NCBI GenBank assembly: GCA_028685815.1
Contig: JAQUDG010000017.1
Location: 1 to 32,402 of the forward strand
Source of the DNA: Desulfuromonas sp.
GTDB lineage: Bacteria; Desulfobacterota; Desulfuromonadia; Desulfuromonadales; Desulfuromonadaceae
Reading direction: 5' to 3'
Length of the DNA stretch: 32,402 nt
The translations under genes and the position numbers were made by a program. Shown piece by piece: positions 19,630-30,574 of this stretch. Numbering within the stretch: the stretch's first letter is position 1; the number at the start of each line of letters is the position of its first letter. A model generated the notes under the pieces. That model made no database searches. It saw nothing but the letters and a program-made list of their open reading frames with translations, and was not told the origin of the DNA.

Positions 19630-20250
19630 TTAAAAACTAAAACGACTCTCCGAACCAAGACGCAGGCGTTCTATATTGCCACGGTGGCGATACACAACCA
19701 CGGCCGCTATCACACAGGTGACCAGCACCAAGGCCCATGAGTACCCACCCCCGAGCACCGTAAAGGGCAGCACCGTGGCGGCACTTATAGACGCCAGGGA
19801 AACATAGCGCCAGCGCCACAGCACCAGGATAAAGACAACCAAGGAAGGAAGCAACGCCAGCGGAGCCAGGACAAGAAAAACACCAAGCGCCGTTGCCACC
19901 CCTTTCCCCCCTTTAAAGCGTAGATACACCGGATAACAGTGCCCGCCAAACAAGGCCAGAGCAGCAAGGGCTGATATTGACGTTTCCAAACCTGGAGCAG
20001 TTACGGTTCCGCTATCTAGCAAATATTGTAGCAGCAGCAGCGGCAATACCCCTTTAAGGATGTCCAGAATCAGGGTGAGAATCCCCAGGCGTTTGCCCGC
20101 GACCCGGTACACGTTGGTCGCGCCTACGTTCCCACTGCCCAAGCGCCTGATATCTGCAATACCAGCCATGCGGGTGAGAATAACACCACTTGGGATAGCC
20201 CCGATCAGATACGCTAACGCTACGATTCCGAATATCTCCATCCCACACAC
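19630..20250 (-). CDS. plsY: Glycerol-3-phosphate acyltransferase PlsY
   Basis: LIGAIPSGVILTRMAGIADIRRLGSGNVGATNVYRVAGKRLG, FGGHCYPVYLRFKGGKGVATALGV, VYRHRGNIERLRLGSE. Confidence 0.96.
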   Translation of the reverse strand: MCGMEIFGIVALAYLIGAIPSGVILTRMAGIADIRRLGSGNVGATNVYRVAGKRLGILTLILDILKGVLPLLLLQYLLDSGTVTAPGLETSISALAALALFGGHCYPVYLRFKGGKGVATALGVFLVLAPLALLPSLVVFILVLWRWRYVSLASISAATVLPFTVLGGGYSWALVLVTCVIAAVVVYRHRGNIERLRLGSESRFSF

Positions 20251-20330
20251 CTTCTCATCAATAGGGAGATTCCAGCTTCTATGTGCTGAGACCAGGGTAA
20301 AAAGGCGCCAGCTCAGGATGCTGTTTTAAA

Positions 20331-21089
20331 TTACTTAACCGCTATGCCGCTGTAAGCCACACCGTAGTTGTTGGTCTGGATATCCGCTGCAGTAAAAACA
20401 ATGCGGTAGTTACCGCGGTGTTGCGGCACATAGGTTGCGTTGAAGATGCCATTTTCACTCCCCAACTGCATTGTTACCGTCTCCACCAATTTCTCTTCAT
20501 CCCAGATTGCCGCCTCCACCTGGTAGCTATTGGCATCCCACATCCCGCCGTCAGTGATTGGGCAACCGCAGAGCATGGTCACGTAGGTACTGAGATTTAC
20601 CACTTCCCCGACTTCTACCTGCGTGTTTGCATGCGGGGAGAGCGGAACCAGCACAAATCCGTATAGATTAAACACTATCCCGTCCCCGACAATATCTTTT
20701 CCAGGAAGCATCCACACACTCTGACTCGCGTCTACGCTAGTTTTTCCGCTAGCCAAAGGCCCATGTAGGCGAATATTCAGCTGGGTAGGCGCGTCAATAT
20801 CCAGCACGGTGGTAAAAGCTGCGCCACCTTCGGTGCTGAGACGTTGCCCACGCACAATCGGGTTCTCCATTAAATCCTTTGTGCTGCCAGTACCCCCTGT
20901 TATCAAACCTTGCGCTAGCAATTCATGGGTAAATGCATGGGTAACACTCACCTGTACTCCAGCCATTGCGGTTCCGATATACTTGGCGTCATTGGCCTTG
21001 GCCCTGACAGTCAACGTTGTTTCCTGTGCCCACACATTTCCAATTGTGCTCAATAGAAATATCCCCAAGACCAGCGCGACTCTATGCAT
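20331..21089 (-). CDS. Secreted/periplasmic protein of unknown function with beta-sandwich-like C-terminus
   Basis: ATG 21089 with AAGGAGC upstream; Sec signal MHRVALVLGIFLLSTIGNVWAQ; mature region contains MLCGCPITDGGMWDANSYQVEAAIWDEEK. Confidence 0.75.
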   Translation of the reverse strand: MHRVALVLGIFLLSTIGNVWAQETTLTVRAKANDAKYIGTAMAGVQVSVTHAFTHELLAQGLITGGTGSTKDLMENPIVRGQRLSTEGGAAFTTVLDIDAPTQLNIRLHGPLASGKTSVDASQSVWMLPGKDIVGDGIVFNLYGFVLVPLSPHANTQVEVGEVVNLSTYVTMLCGCPITDGGMWDANSYQVEAAIWDEEKLVETVTMQLGSENGIFNATYVPQHRGNYRIVFTAADIQTNNYGVAYSGIAVK

Positions 21090-21254
21090 AATAAAATGCT
21101 CCTTCAAAGATAGGAATTCAAGTTTCAACAAAATCCTGGCTTGTCCTTCTCGCCTGAAAAGGCTAGCACGGCCCCTAGCTAAACAGCAAGATCAGCTAAA
21201 GATTGGCGCTAAAAATTTCATGCTGTAGCGAGGCTGGCGAAAAAGACGCAAAAA

Positions 21255-21280
21255 GCCTCACCACCAAAAGGAGGTGAGGC
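21255..21280 (-). terminator. Rho-independent terminator downstream of tRNA-Pro
   Basis: GCCTCACC...GGTGAGGC stem; on the minus strand followed by TTTTT. Confidence 0.8.
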
Positions 21281-21319
21281 TAAATATGGAGGCGTAGTAG
21301 TTCTACCTAGTTTCTAAAA

Positions 21320-21396
21320 TGGTCGGGATGAGAGGATTTGAACCTCCGGCCCCCTGCTCCCGAAGCAGGTGCGCTACCAGGCTGCGCTACATCCCG
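21320..21396 (-). tRNA. tRNA-Pro (anticodon CGG), CCA encoded
   Basis: Minus strand CGGGATGTAGCGCAGCCTGGTAGCGCACCTGCTTCGGGAGCAGGGGGCCGGAGGTTCAAATCCTCTCATCCCGACCA; cloverleaf with CCTGC-TTCGGGA-GCAGG anticodon arm. Confidence 0.97.
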
Positions 21397-21529
21397 TTGT
21401 GCCCGTTTGGGTATCTGTGTTTTTCAGAACGCACTTTTTGCATGCGACTAATGCTATAGTTTTTACCGCCAAATCGTTGCTGTTTCTACCATGAGGTAAC
21501 TTAAAAATCAAGCAGGATTCGGATACAAA

Positions 21530-23797
21530 CTACTCCCCAATTAGCCCATGTCCCTGATTTCTTGTATGGCTTCGCGCATGAGAGCTCTCTACCTCAGCCC
21601 GTAAGGTAAAGCGCTGGACCACGTCTCGAAGTTGCAAAGCCTGACTGCTTAACTCCTCACTGGCAGCAGCACTCTCTTCTGAGCGCGCGGTATTCTGTTG
21701 GGTCACTTGGTCGATCTGGCTCAGCCCTTCATTCACTTGAGAAATCCCCAGCGCCTGTTCTCTACTTGCCGCCGCAATATCGACAACCAGATCAGCCACT
21801 TTGGAAATCACAGCGCCAATCTCAACCAAAGAGGCCTCTGTCTGCTGTGCTATTTCCGCACCGTGAGCCGTTTTCTGCACGGTGCCTTCTATCATTTCAG
21901 CTGTTTCGCGTGCTGCCTTGGCACTGCGGGCTGCCAAATTACGCACCTCTTCGGCAACCACCGCAAAACCTTTGCCGTGCTGCCCAGCCCGAGCTGCCTC
22001 CACCGCAGCATTTAAGGCCAATAGATTTGTCTGGAAAGCTATTTCATCTATCACTTTGATGATCTTTGAAATATTTTCCCCCGTTGCGTTTATGTCATCC
22101 ATAGCTTCGACCATCTTACGCATCTGCTCGTTGCCTAGTTGAGCGGCGGCGCGCGATTGGACAGATAAATCGCTGGCCTGCTTCGCGTTTTCTGCATTGT
22201 GGTGTGTCTGCGACGCCAACTGGGTCATTGACGCCGAAATCTCTTCAATTGAACTGGCTGACTCGGTCGCCCCCTGTGACAGTGCGTTGCTGGAGTCGGC
22301 GATCTGTTCACTGCTAGAAGCAATCTTCTCGCTCGATGCCCAAATCACTCGCATCACTCCATTTAGCGCCTGGTTTGCCTGCGCTAGAGGTTCACGAATT
22401 ACCCCTTCGGCGTCAAAAGTAAGATCCCCCTCTGCTAATTTTTCGAATGCGAGCAATACCTCTTTTTGCAGATGCTCGGCAAAGGTATTGAGGGCTGCCG
22501 CAAGCTGCCCCATCTCATCTTGGCTTAACACCTGCAAGCGCTCATCTAGGTTGCCCCGCTCCAATTCGTGTAGCATGGCAATACTCGCCTTGATTGGAGC
22601 ACTAAATCTACTCGCCAGCATATAGCCAATCAGCATGGCCAGCGCCGTAGCTACAGCCGCGATGGAGATGATCCACAGCACTAGTCCGGTCAGAGACTGG
22701 TCAACCTGATCAAAAAAGGCCGCAAAATCATCTTCGTAATAACTTGCAACAATAATCCAGTCCCATGCCTCAAAATAACAGATGGACGCCCCCTTCATTC
22801 GCGCCGCTGTTTCTCCAGGATTCTTCCATGGATAGCGTTCATGCATCAGCGGGATATCGCGGATGCCATCGGTTTTCAGCTGTAGTGCCTTGGCGACCAT
22901 ATCCTGAATGAAGAGCCGTCCACTGCTGTCTCTAGCATCATAGATGTTCGAGCCATCACTCTTACCGCCAGGAGAGATGATATATTCACCCCTCTCCTTG
23001 CCCTTGCCCCCCAGCACGTACACGTAACCGGTCTGGCCAACGACGGTATTCATAATGCCGCTGCGCAAGCTCTCGACGCTCTCCTGTTTTTCACCAAAAA
23101 AGAGGGTGCCAATCACGCGCTTGTGTTCTGCATCCCAAATGGGTTGGTACGCCGTCACATACCACGCGTTGACCACATAGGCGCGCCCATAAAATGTCTC
23201 TCCACGCAAAACCGCATCAATCATTGCGCTTGAGCTGCCATCCACGTTTTTGCGTGGGATGAAGGAACCAATCGCCCGCTGACCATCGAGTTGCGCAACG
23301 TTTGTTGCAACACGTAACATGTCGCCAGCTTCATTCATACGCTGGAAGATGGTAGAGGCACCCCCCACCAGCTTCGCCACATCATCCACCAGAGGTGAAT
23401 GTTTCTGCATGGAGCGGTTTTGCCCTAACCACTGACTTCCTACCCGCATTTCAGGCAACTGAATCTGCTTTTTTTCTTTAGTGAACTGATTTATTGCAGT
23501 CCAAGTAAGAGTGTCAGTGTCGCTATCAACGTGAACGCCCCCCTGCTGCTCGAGCAGATTGCTCGCTACCTGGAGGTTATCGGCAACGGTTTTTTCTACC
23601 GCTTCACGCATTGTTTCACACAATAGATAGGCACTGCGCGCAGATTGATCGGCCTGAGCCTTGATGAGGGTGGTGACCTCGTTGTTGATATCACCCTTGA
23701 CTTGATGGTTCTTAAATAATGCCACTCCCACGATAGAAAGTGACGTCAATACAACGATCAATGCGATAAGGAGGGTCAACCTTGCTTTGATATTCAT
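21530..23797 (-). CDS. Methyl-accepting chemotaxis protein with Cache-type periplasmic sensor (Cache3/Cache2-like), HAMP and signalling domain
   Basis: Signalling hairpin [50 protein letters not shown]; long periplasmic domain with [29 protein letters not shown] and [20 protein letters not shown]. Confidence 0.95.
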   Translation of the reverse strand: MNIKARLTLLIALIVVLTSLSIVGVALFKNHQVKGDINNEVTTLIKAQADQSARSAYLLCETMREAVEKTVADNLQVASNLLEQQGGVHVDSDTDTLTWTAINQFTKEKKQIQLPEMRVGSQWLGQNRSMQKHSPLVDDVAKLVGGASTIFQRMNEAGDMLRVATNVAQLDGQRAIGSFIPRKNVDGSSSAMIDAVLRGETFYGRAYVVNAWYVTAYQPIWDAEHKRVIGTLFFGEKQESVESLRSGIMNTVVGQTGYVYVLGGKGKERGEYIISPGGKSDGSNIYDARDSSGRLFIQDMVAKALQLKTDGIRDIPLMHERYPWKNPGETAARMKGASICYFEAWDWIIVASYYEDDFAAFFDQVDQSLTGLVLWIISIAAVATALAMLIGYMLASRFSAPIKASIAMLHELERGNLDERLQVLSQDEMGQLAAALNTFAEHLQKEVLLAFEKLAEGDLTFDAEGVIREPLAQANQALNGVMRVIWASSEKIASSSEQIADSSNALSQGATESASSIEEISASMTQLASQTHHNAENAKQASDLSVQSRAAAQLGNEQMRKMVEAMDDINATGENISKIIKVIDEIAFQTNLLALNAAVEAARAGQHGKGFAVVAEEVRNLAARSAKAARETAEMIEGTVQKTAHGAEIAQQTEASLVEIGAVISKVADLVVDIAAASREQALGISQVNEGLSQIDQVTQQNTARSEESAAASEELSSQALQLRDVVQRFTLRAEVESSHARSHTRNQGHGLIGE

Positions 23798-23832
23798 AGC
23801 CACAAGTCCTTTGCCATGTAATTAAAAACTGC

Positions 23833-23864
23833 GCAAAAAAATTGCCCTCCGAAAAGGGCAATTT
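23833..23864 (-). terminator. Rho-independent terminator after ileS-lspA
   Basis: AAATTGCCCT / AGGGCAATTT 10-bp stem, 6-nt loop, T-run on the minus strand; just past the lspA stop. Confidence 0.88.
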
Positions 23865-23906
23865 AAAGCATAAATAAAATTTTGTACTCCTAGGTAACTC
23901 TATTTC

Positions 23907-24398
23907 CTAATTACCACTGCGGCGACTCCACAGCAAATCCAGCAGCATACATGTCACCCCCAGCGTGATGGCAGAATCGGCTACGTTGAACGCAGGCCAG
24001 TGATACTGGTACCAGTGAACATCGATAAAGTCGATCACCGCCCCAAAGCGCAGCCGATCAATCAGGTTGCCCAAGGCACCAGGTAGCACTAGCACCAACC
24101 CCAATCGCAGCCAGCGCTGCTGCGGTTCGAGGCGGGGCAGAATCCACACAATGACGGCAATGGCCAGAATCGCAATGGCAGACAAAAACGGCACGCGGAT
24201 GGCGCTGTCGGCAAAAATACCGAACGCCGCTCCACTGTTCTGTACATACACCAGATTAAGGTAGTGCTGCACGATGGTGCGACTCTGGTACAGTTCGAAA
24301 TGCTGTATCACCAGATATTTGGTCCACTGGTCTAGCGGCACCACCACCAGACACGCCAGCAACAACAGACCATAGCGCCGTTTAAAATTAGGCGACAA
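23907..24398 (-). CDS. lspA: Lipoprotein signal peptidase
   Basis: [68 protein letters not shown]. Confidence 0.97.
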   Translation of the reverse strand: MSPNFKRRYGLLLLACLVVVPLDQWTKYLVIQHFELYQSRTIVQHYLNLVYVQNSGAAFGIFADSAIRVPFLSAIAILAIAVIVWILPRLEPQQRWLRLGLVLVLPGALGNLIDRLRFGAVIDFIDVHWYQYHWPAFNVADSAITLGVTCMLLDLLWSRRSGN

Positions 24399-27210
24399 GG
24401 TGCATCTCTTTTAGCGCCTGCAGACAACGCGCGCACATGGTCGGGTGAGCAGAATCATCTCCCACGGCGGTGGAGTAGTTCCAACAACGTTCACACTTGT
24501 CGCCGGTGGCCTTTTCGACTTTTATCTTCAATCCGGCCACCTTTTCGGCCACATATCCGTCCGGGCAGCTATCTGTTAGTTCTGCCGCCGAGACAATGAA
24601 CAGGGTGGGCAATTGGGACGCATATCTCTGCAGCAGAGGGAGGATTTCTGCATTATCCACCTCCAGCTTGACGTGGGCTTCGAGGGAATTACCGATCAAT
24701 TTTTCCACCCGCGCTATCTCCAGCGCCTTCGACACCTCGGAGCGCACCTGCCACAGTTTTTGGTAGGTTTCGTCTAGGTCGGCATCCACCAGCGCTGCTT
24801 CCGTTTTGGCAAAATCTGCCACATGGACACTCTTTTCCCGCTGCCCTGGCAGTTGTTCCCAGATCTCTTCGGCGGTAAAGGTCAGGATAGGCGCAATCAT
24901 CCGCGTAAGTTCGTCGAGGATGCGATACATGGCGCTCTGCGCACTGCGGCGTGCAAGACTACAGGTGGGCGCGGTATACAGGCGATCCTTCAAGATATCC
25001 AGATAAGTGGCACTGAGTTCACCACTGCAGAAGTTATGTACCACTTGGTAAATAACGTGAAAATCATACTCGCGATAGGCTCTGTCGACCCTGGCACCAA
25101 GGTGGGCCAGGCGCGACAGCACCCAGCGGTCCAATTCCAGCATCTGCTCAGGTGGTACTGCATCGAGCGCCGGATCAAAGTCGTGGATGTTACCGAGAAT
25201 ATAACGTGCGGTGTTGCGAATACGCCGGTACGCATCGGAGAGGCGCAATAGAATCTCATCACTGATACGGATATCGTCCTGGTAGTCCTGTGCCGCAACC
25301 CACAGACGCAGTACCTCGGCGCCAAATTTTTGAATCACCTTCTCTGGAGCGACGACATTACCCTGTGATTTAGACATCTTGCGCCCGTTGCCATCCACCA
25401 CAAACCCATGGGTTAACACCGCCTTATAGGGTGCGACATCGCGGGTGCCCACAGAAGCAAGCAGGCTGGAATGAAACCAGCCGCGATGCTGATCGCTCCC
25501 CTCCAGATACATATCCGCCGGAGTGTGCAGTTCGGGCCGCTGCTCCAGCACCGCCGCATGGGATACGCCAGAATCGAACCACACATCGAGAATGTCGGTT
25601 TCCGGGGTAAACTCTGCATGCCCGCAGGCGGCGCACACGGTTCCTTCAGGTAACAGCTCTGCTGGGCTTTTTTCAAACCACTGGTCGCTACCCCCGTTCT
25701 CGAACAAATCAGCGATATGGTACATCACCTTACTATCACACAGGGCTTCCTCACACTTTGCGCAATAAAACACGGTGATAGGGACCCCCCAAGTGCGCTG
25801 GCGGCTAATGCACCAGTCGGGACGCTTTTCAATCATGCCGTAGATGCGTTCCTGCCCCCAAGCGGGGATCCACTCCACATCCTTTATGTGCTCGAGCGCC
25901 TTACGGCGCAGATCGTTTTCTTCCATGGAGATAAACCACTGCGCTGTGGCACGAAATATAATCGGTTTTTTGCACCGCCAGCAGTGCGGATAGCTGTGGC
26001 TCATCTCGCTCTGCTGCAGCAACGCTCCTACTTCTTCGAGCTTAGTGCATACCGCTGCGTTCCCTTCAGTAATCTTCATCCCGCCGAAGAGCTCCACCTC
26101 GTCTCGATAGCGCCCGTAATCATCCACGGGGTTGTAGATATCTAGCCCGTATTTAAGCCCTACAACATAGTCATCTTGTCCATGGCCGGGAGCCGTATGC
26201 ACACAGCCAGTACCGGCTTCGAGGGTGACGTGGTTGCCAAGAATCAGCACTGAATCACGCGCATAGAAGGGATGCCGACAGAGCTTGTTTTCGAAGATAT
26301 CCGCCTTGAAGGTTGTCAGTACGGTACCGTTGAGGCCTAGCTGGGCCTGAACCTGCTCGTGCAGCCCTTCAGCCAGCATCAGCACTTCACCGTTCTCCAT
26401 CTCCAGAGCGACATAGTCCAGCTGGGGATTGAGGCAGATACCCAAGTTGGCTGGGATAGTCCAAGGGGTGGTGGTCCAGATGACAAAAGAAACCTGTTTG
26501 CCTTCAAGCATGCTCAGCTCAGATGGGAGCACATCGGTATACGCAAAACGCACATAGATAGACGTAGATTTATGCTCGGCGTATTCAACTTCCGCTTCGG
26601 CCAGAGCGGTCACGCACGAAGGGCACCAGTGTACCGGTTTCTTCCCCTTGTACAGCCCGCCGCGCTCGGCAAAGCGCGCCAGTTCGCGTGCAGTGGTGGC
26701 CTCGTAGCTATCCTTCATGGTCAGATACGGGTCGTCCCAATTGCCGAATATCCCCAGACGCTTGAACTCGTTGCGCTGAATATCCACCCACTCTTCGGCG
26801 TATTTACGACACTCGCGCCGAATCTCGGTCTTGGTCATCTCGAGCTTTTTCTTCCCCAGCTTTTTATCCACCATCAGTTCGATGGGGAGGCCGTGGCAGT
26901 CCCAGCCGGGAACATATGGGGCGGCAAAGCCTTGCATACGCCGGCTCTTAATTACGATATCTTTAAGGATTTTATTCAGGGCATGCCCGATATGAATATG
27001 CCCGTTGGCATACGGAGGACCATCGTGCAGAACAAACCGCGGCTTCCCCTGCTCCGCCTGCTCAAGCATGGCGTTCAGATCCATTTCCAGCCACTTATGC
27101 AGCATTTGCGGCTCGCGCTTCGGTAAATTCCCTCGCATGGGGAAATCTGTTTTAGGCAGGTTCAGGGTGTCTTTATAATCCAAGCTGTTTGTGTCACTGC
27201 TGTTTTCCAT
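24388..27210 (-). CDS. ileS: Isoleucyl-tRNA synthetase
   Basis: 940 aa; [20 protein letters not shown] (HIGH), [10 protein letters not shown] (KMSKS), C-terminal CERCWN...CARC zinc motif. Confidence 0.98.
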   Translation of the reverse strand: MENSSDTNSLDYKDTLNLPKTDFPMRGNLPKREPQMLHKWLEMDLNAMLEQAEQGKPRFVLHDGPPYANGHIHIGHALNKILKDIVIKSRRMQGFAAPYVPGWDCHGLPIELMVDKKLGKKKLEMTKTEIRRECRKYAEEWVDIQRNEFKRLGIFGNWDDPYLTMKDSYEATTARELARFAERGGLYKGKKPVHWCPSCVTALAEAEVEYAEHKSTSIYVRFAYTDVLPSELSMLEGKQVSFVIWTTTPWTIPANLGICLNPQLDYVALEMENGEVLMLAEGLHEQVQAQLGLNGTVLTTFKADIFENKLCRHPFYARDSVLILGNHVTLEAGTGCVHTAPGHGQDDYVVGLKYGLDIYNPVDDYGRYRDEVELFGGMKITEGNAAVCTKLEEVGALLQQSEMSHSYPHCWRCKKPIIFRATAQWFISMEENDLRRKALEHIKDVEWIPAWGQERIYGMIEKRPDWCISRQRTWGVPITVFYCAKCEEALCDSKVMYHIADLFENGGSDQWFEKSPAELLPEGTVCAACGHAEFTPETDILDVWFDSGVSHAAVLEQRPELHTPADMYLEGSDQHRGWFHSSLLASVGTRDVAPYKAVLTHGFVVDGNGRKMSKSQGNVVAPEKVIQKFGAEVLRLWVAAQDYQDDIRISDEILLRLSDAYRRIRNTARYILGNIHDFDPALDAVPPEQMLELDRWVLSRLAHLGARVDRAYREYDFHVIYQVVHNFCSGELSATYLDILKDRLYTAPTCSLARRSAQSAMYRILDELTRMIAPILTFTAEEIWEQLPGQREKSVHVADFAKTEAALVDADLDETYQKLWQVRSEVSKALEIARVEKLIGNSLEAHVKLEVDNAEILPLLQRYASQLPTLFIVSAAELTDSCPDGYVAEKVAGLKIKVEKATGDKCERCWNYSTAVGDDSAHPTMCARCLQALKEMHLVA

Positions 27211-27456
27211 GTGATCCTCACTGTAGCGTTTCGCGTAGCATTGGCTTCATCGAGGGAGCTCAAAATACTACTGTGGTCTAAATTAACAGGGCTGGTAACC
27301 TACCAGAACAAGGGATAAAGTCAAGAAAAAGCACGGGCTACAACGCCGCTGCTCCCACAATAGATGACTATAATGGTGAAACAAAAAGGGAGCAGGGCAC
27401 AAAGAGGGGACAGGGGGTGTAAATAAAATACCCACCCCGACTTGATGCCCCCTGGC

Positions 27457-28143
27457 TCAAGAGGAGAAAGAACAAAGCTCCTGCAAGGGACATGCTTCAC
27501 ACGTGGGACGAGCTTTGGTGCAGCAGCGCTTGGCGAGGACAACCAGTAGGGCGTGATATTCATTGTATTTTTGCGCATCGGGGCACAGGTGCGTCATAAA
27601 CATCTCCTGCACTTGTGCATACGATGCCTCTGCGCCACACAGACCGAGACGGCTGCAGATCCGGCGCGTATATGCATCAATAACAAATATCGGGTGCTGC
27701 GCGCCGTATAAAAGGATACTGTCTGCGGTTTCAGGGCCTATCCCCTTGATATCCAACAGACGCGTACGCACGTGCTGGGTGTCTCCGCGCAGCATGGCAT
27801 CGACTTCTCCGGCATAACCATCCATCAACACTTGCAACATGCGGCGCAGGGTAGCGGCTTTCTGGCGAAAGAAACCTGAAGGGCGGATCAATTCCTGGAG
27901 TTGCAGCTCATCCAGAGCGGCAAGGGCTTGCGGTTCAAGTGCCGCTGCCGCGCGCAGATTATCCAGCGCCATGCGCACATTTTCCCAGCGGGTGTTCTGG
28001 GTCAGAATGGCACCAAGGATAACCTCAAAAGGGGTCTGCGCTGGCCACCAGTCCTGCGGTCCGTATGCCGCATACAGGCGGTGGTACACTTCGTTCAACA
28101 TGTCTTTCACTGCACTCGCACACATCTCTGACCGGTTCCCCAC
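27457..28143 (-). CDS. Endonuclease III-like HhH-GPD DNA glycosylase with 4Fe-4S cluster
   Basis: ILGAILTQNTRWENV, LLDIKGIGPETADSILLYGAQHPIFVIDAYTRRI, C-terminal C-x6-C-x2-C-x5-C (CTKARPTCEACPLQELC). Confidence 0.92.
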   Translation of the reverse strand: MGNRSEMCASAVKDMLNEVYHRLYAAYGPQDWWPAQTPFEVILGAILTQNTRWENVRMALDNLRAAAALEPQALAALDELQLQELIRPSGFFRQKAATLRRMLQVLMDGYAGEVDAMLRGDTQHVRTRLLDIKGIGPETADSILLYGAQHPIFVIDAYTRRICSRLGLCGAEASYAQVQEMFMTHLCPDAQKYNEYHALLVVLAKRCCTKARPTCEACPLQELCSFSS

Positions 28144-28208
28144 GCCTGCCTACCTCCTGTTTAAGTCTTCCTATTAAACATTCTCTTTATGTATGTAAAT
28201 CTATCTAC

Positions 28209-29117
28209 TCAAAGAACTACTGCATTTTTAAGATAGAAACTCCGAGTACATGCCATGAAGTCCTGCAGCAACGCCGAGGCATCGCACAGGCGCGTCACCA
28301 TACTGCGCTGACGCACATTGTTAAACCCTTCAAGGCGATACTCCACCAGCTCTCCACTACGCAGGTATCTTGCCACTACCGCTTCAGATACATAGGCTAT
28401 CCCTCGCACTGCCAGCAAGTCTTTGCACATCAACGCGTAATCATCGCTCATCATGACGTAACTGAACTTGCAGATATTGCCGCCCCTCTCAATGAGATTA
28501 CGGCATAGCAGATCGTAACAGCTACACCCGTCGCGGCGCGTGAATAGCTTGAAAGGATATAACTGTTCAAGGGTTACCTCTGCGGCGTCCAACCCCAACT
28601 GCGGCGAACCGACAAACACCATCCGATCTGGGGGTAATGGCTCAGACCTGAGGACGCTAAAATCTTGATCGCACAGATGTTCAACAATGGCGACATCGAA
28701 TTCGCCCGCCCGCAGTCCATCCAGGGCCTGCTGGGGGGTATTGAACAAAAAGCGTAAATCGTCCACATCCGGATGGGCAACAGAAAACTCATGCAACAGG
28801 TCGGGCATGTGTGCCACCCCCGTTGCCATGGTACAGCTTATGGCTAAGTTTTTCCGCTGCGCTAGTCGTTCCAATCCAGAAAACATTGCCTCTTCAAGGG
28901 CAATAATCTGGCGCGCTACCTCCAACACGTGCTGCCCCGCTGCCGTGGGTTTAAGCACTGGCCCGGAGCGATCAAGCAACTGAACGGCGCAACAGGCTTC
29001 CATGTTTTTCAGGCGCTGCGAAACCGCCGACTGAGTCAGATGCAGCTTTTCCGCAGCGCGGGAAAAACTCCCCTGTTCCGCCACCATTATCAGAGTGCGA
29101 AGATATTGTGTTTCCAT
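28209..29117 (-). CDS. LysR-family transcriptional regulator
   Basis: METQYLRTLIMVAEQGSFSRAAEKLHLTQSAVSQRLKNMEACCAVQLLDRS (LysR HTH); ATG 29117 preferred over the ORF start at 29204. Confidence 0.93.
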   Translation of the reverse strand: METQYLRTLIMVAEQGSFSRAAEKLHLTQSAVSQRLKNMEACCAVQLLDRSGPVLKPTAAGQHVLEVARQIIALEEAMFSGLERLAQRKNLAISCTMATGVAHMPDLLHEFSVAHPDVDDLRFLFNTPQQALDGLRAGEFDVAIVEHLCDQDFSVLRSEPLPPDRMVFVGSPQLGLDAAEVTLEQLYPFKLFTRRDGCSCYDLLCRNLIERGGNICKFSYVMMSDDYALMCKDLLAVRGIAYVSEAVVARYLRSGELVEYRLEGFNNVRQRSMVTRLCDASALLQDFMACTRSFYLKNAVVL

Positions 29118-29219
29118 GTTGTGTATGTCCCGGAGATGCGTGCGCAGAAGAGGGTGCCCTACTGGTTTAAAGCGGACACAACCTTTGATACCGTCTGATT
29201 TCACATCCTTACGTAACCC

Positions 29220-29240
29220 TATAAGCGTTGCTTATAAGCG
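29220..29240. promoter_or_regulatory. Candidate operator in the LysR/cytochrome divergent region: two TATAAGCG repeats and a GCTTATAAGC palindrome
   Basis: TATAAGCG at 29220-29227 and 29233-29240; perfect palindrome at 29230-29239. Confidence 0.4.
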
Positions 29241-29362
29241 CATAAGAATGATTCGTTTTACTCTAGCATTCGCCATAAGTATTGTACACAGCGCATCAAT
29301 GGTGAGAATGCGGTATTGCAGCTGTGGTTTTGCACACACGTTGTGCTACATGCATCGGAAAC

Positions 29363-29430
29363 TCCTGACCTAAAAAGACACAACGCAGCGGAGGCAGAGA
29401 TCCCGCTGCTTACGGTTGTTTAGGTCGGGG
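29363..29430 (+). promoter_or_regulatory. Long imperfect stem-loop in the leader upstream of the decaheme cytochrome gene
   Basis: GACCTAAA(29367-29374)/TTTAGGTC(29419-29426), CAAC(29381-29384)/GTTG(29415-29418), GCAGCGG(29385-29391)/CCGCTGC(29403-29409), with possible C-G and G-U extension at the base. Confidence 0.7.
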
Positions 29431-29468
29431 ATATTTAATTCATTGTAGGAAGAACGAAAGGAGAGAAC

Positions 29469-30554
29469 ATGCGAAGGAAGTTCAACACCAAGGCCTCATG
29501 GCTGGTGAAGGCCCTTCCCCTGCTACTGGTTCTGGGCGCGTGCGCCACAGGTACCATTCGGGAGAAGGTTCTGACCCTACCGGTTATCGAGGGGGCAACC
29601 TATGTGGGAGCAGATTCCTGCTACGGTTGTCATGACGGCATGGCCGGCGAGATGTTTGCAGCATCCACCGGTGAAGAAGGTTTCGCCAGAACCATCCACG
29701 GTCGCCTGGCAGACTGGGAGCTGATGGGTGCCGAGCAGGGTTGTGAGGCATGCCATGGCCCAGGGAGCCAGCACGTAGAGAACTACGGCGATTCTGACTA
29801 CATTATCCGTCCCGCCAAACTGACTTCGGATCAGGCATCCGCCATCTGCGTTAAATGCCACACCGATGGCAAACTGATGGACTATGTCCACAGTGAGCAC
29901 GCCCTAGGCGATGTCGGCTGCGCAGACTGCCACGACATTCATGCTGGCGTAGGCAAATTCAGCCTCAAAGCCAAAGACCCCGAGCTCTGCTACTCATGTC
30001 ACCAGGAAGAGCACGCCAAGAGCCACTTCCCCTCAACCCACCCAATTAAAGAAGGCAAAATGAACTGTTCCAGCTGCCACAATGTTCACGGCGCCGTGGG
30101 GGAAAGCCTCAATACTAACGAACGTCTCAACGACCTGTGCCTGAACTGCCACACCCGCTACCAAGGGCCGTTTGTATTCGGTCATGCTCCGGTTGAAGAC
30201 GATTGCACCATCTGCCACGATCCGCACGGTAGTGTCGTCAACAATCTGTTGGTGCAAAACGAGCCATTCCTGTGCCTGCAGTGCCATGAAGGACACTTCC
30301 ACATCCTGCGTGCTTCCAACCACGCGGTTGATCCAGCTGATTTTGCTACGCACAACGGTACTGGCGGACTCTATAGTGACCCCAAAAATGTCCTCACCAA
30401 TGCAGCTGGCCAAGCTAAGTCAGACCTCGTCAACGTACATGGCAGTGAAGGGTTCCAGACCTCGTTTGGCACGAAGTGTACCACCTGTCACAAAGTGGTG
30501 CATGGCAGTGACTATCCGTCTCAGCCACTTACTGGCGGCGGTCTGACCCGTTAA
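29469..30554 (+). CDS. DmsE/MtrA-family decaheme c-type cytochrome, predicted lipoprotein
   Basis: Ten CxxCH motifs counted (CYGCH, CEACH, CVKCH, CADCH, CYSCH, CSSCH, CLNCH, CTICH, CLQCH, CTTCH); lipobox LGAC in LLLVLGACATG; RBS AAAGGAG upstream. Confidence 0.95.
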   Translation: MRRKFNTKASWLVKALPLLLVLGACATGTIREKVLTLPVIEGATYVGADSCYGCHDGMAGEMFAASTGEEGFARTIHGRLADWELMGAEQGCEACHGPGSQHVENYGDSDYIIRPAKLTSDQASAICVKCHTDGKLMDYVHSEHALGDVGCADCHDIHAGVGKFSLKAKDPELCYSCHQEEHAKSHFPSTHPIKEGKMNCSSCHNVHGAVGESLNTNERLNDLCLNCHTRYQGPFVFGHAPVEDDCTICHDPHGSVVNNLLVQNEPFLCLQCHEGHFHILRASNHAVDPADFATHNGTGGLYSDPKNVLTNAAGQAKSDLVNVHGSEGFQTSFGTKCTTCHKVVHGSDYPSQPLTGGGLTR

Positions 30555-30574
30555 ATTAAAAGGAGGCAATTACT

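Noticed and set aside
26359-27126. 255-aa plus-strand ORF
   Set aside because: Antisense to ileS, which is unambiguous; a shadow ORF.
27369-27374. TATAAT as a plus-strand promoter
   Set aside because: No reasonable -35 at 16-18 nt spacing and no downstream plus-strand gene.
27211-27456. T-box riboswitch upstream of ileS
   Set aside because: I looked for an AGGGTGGNACCGCG-like T-box motif on the minus strand and did not find one.
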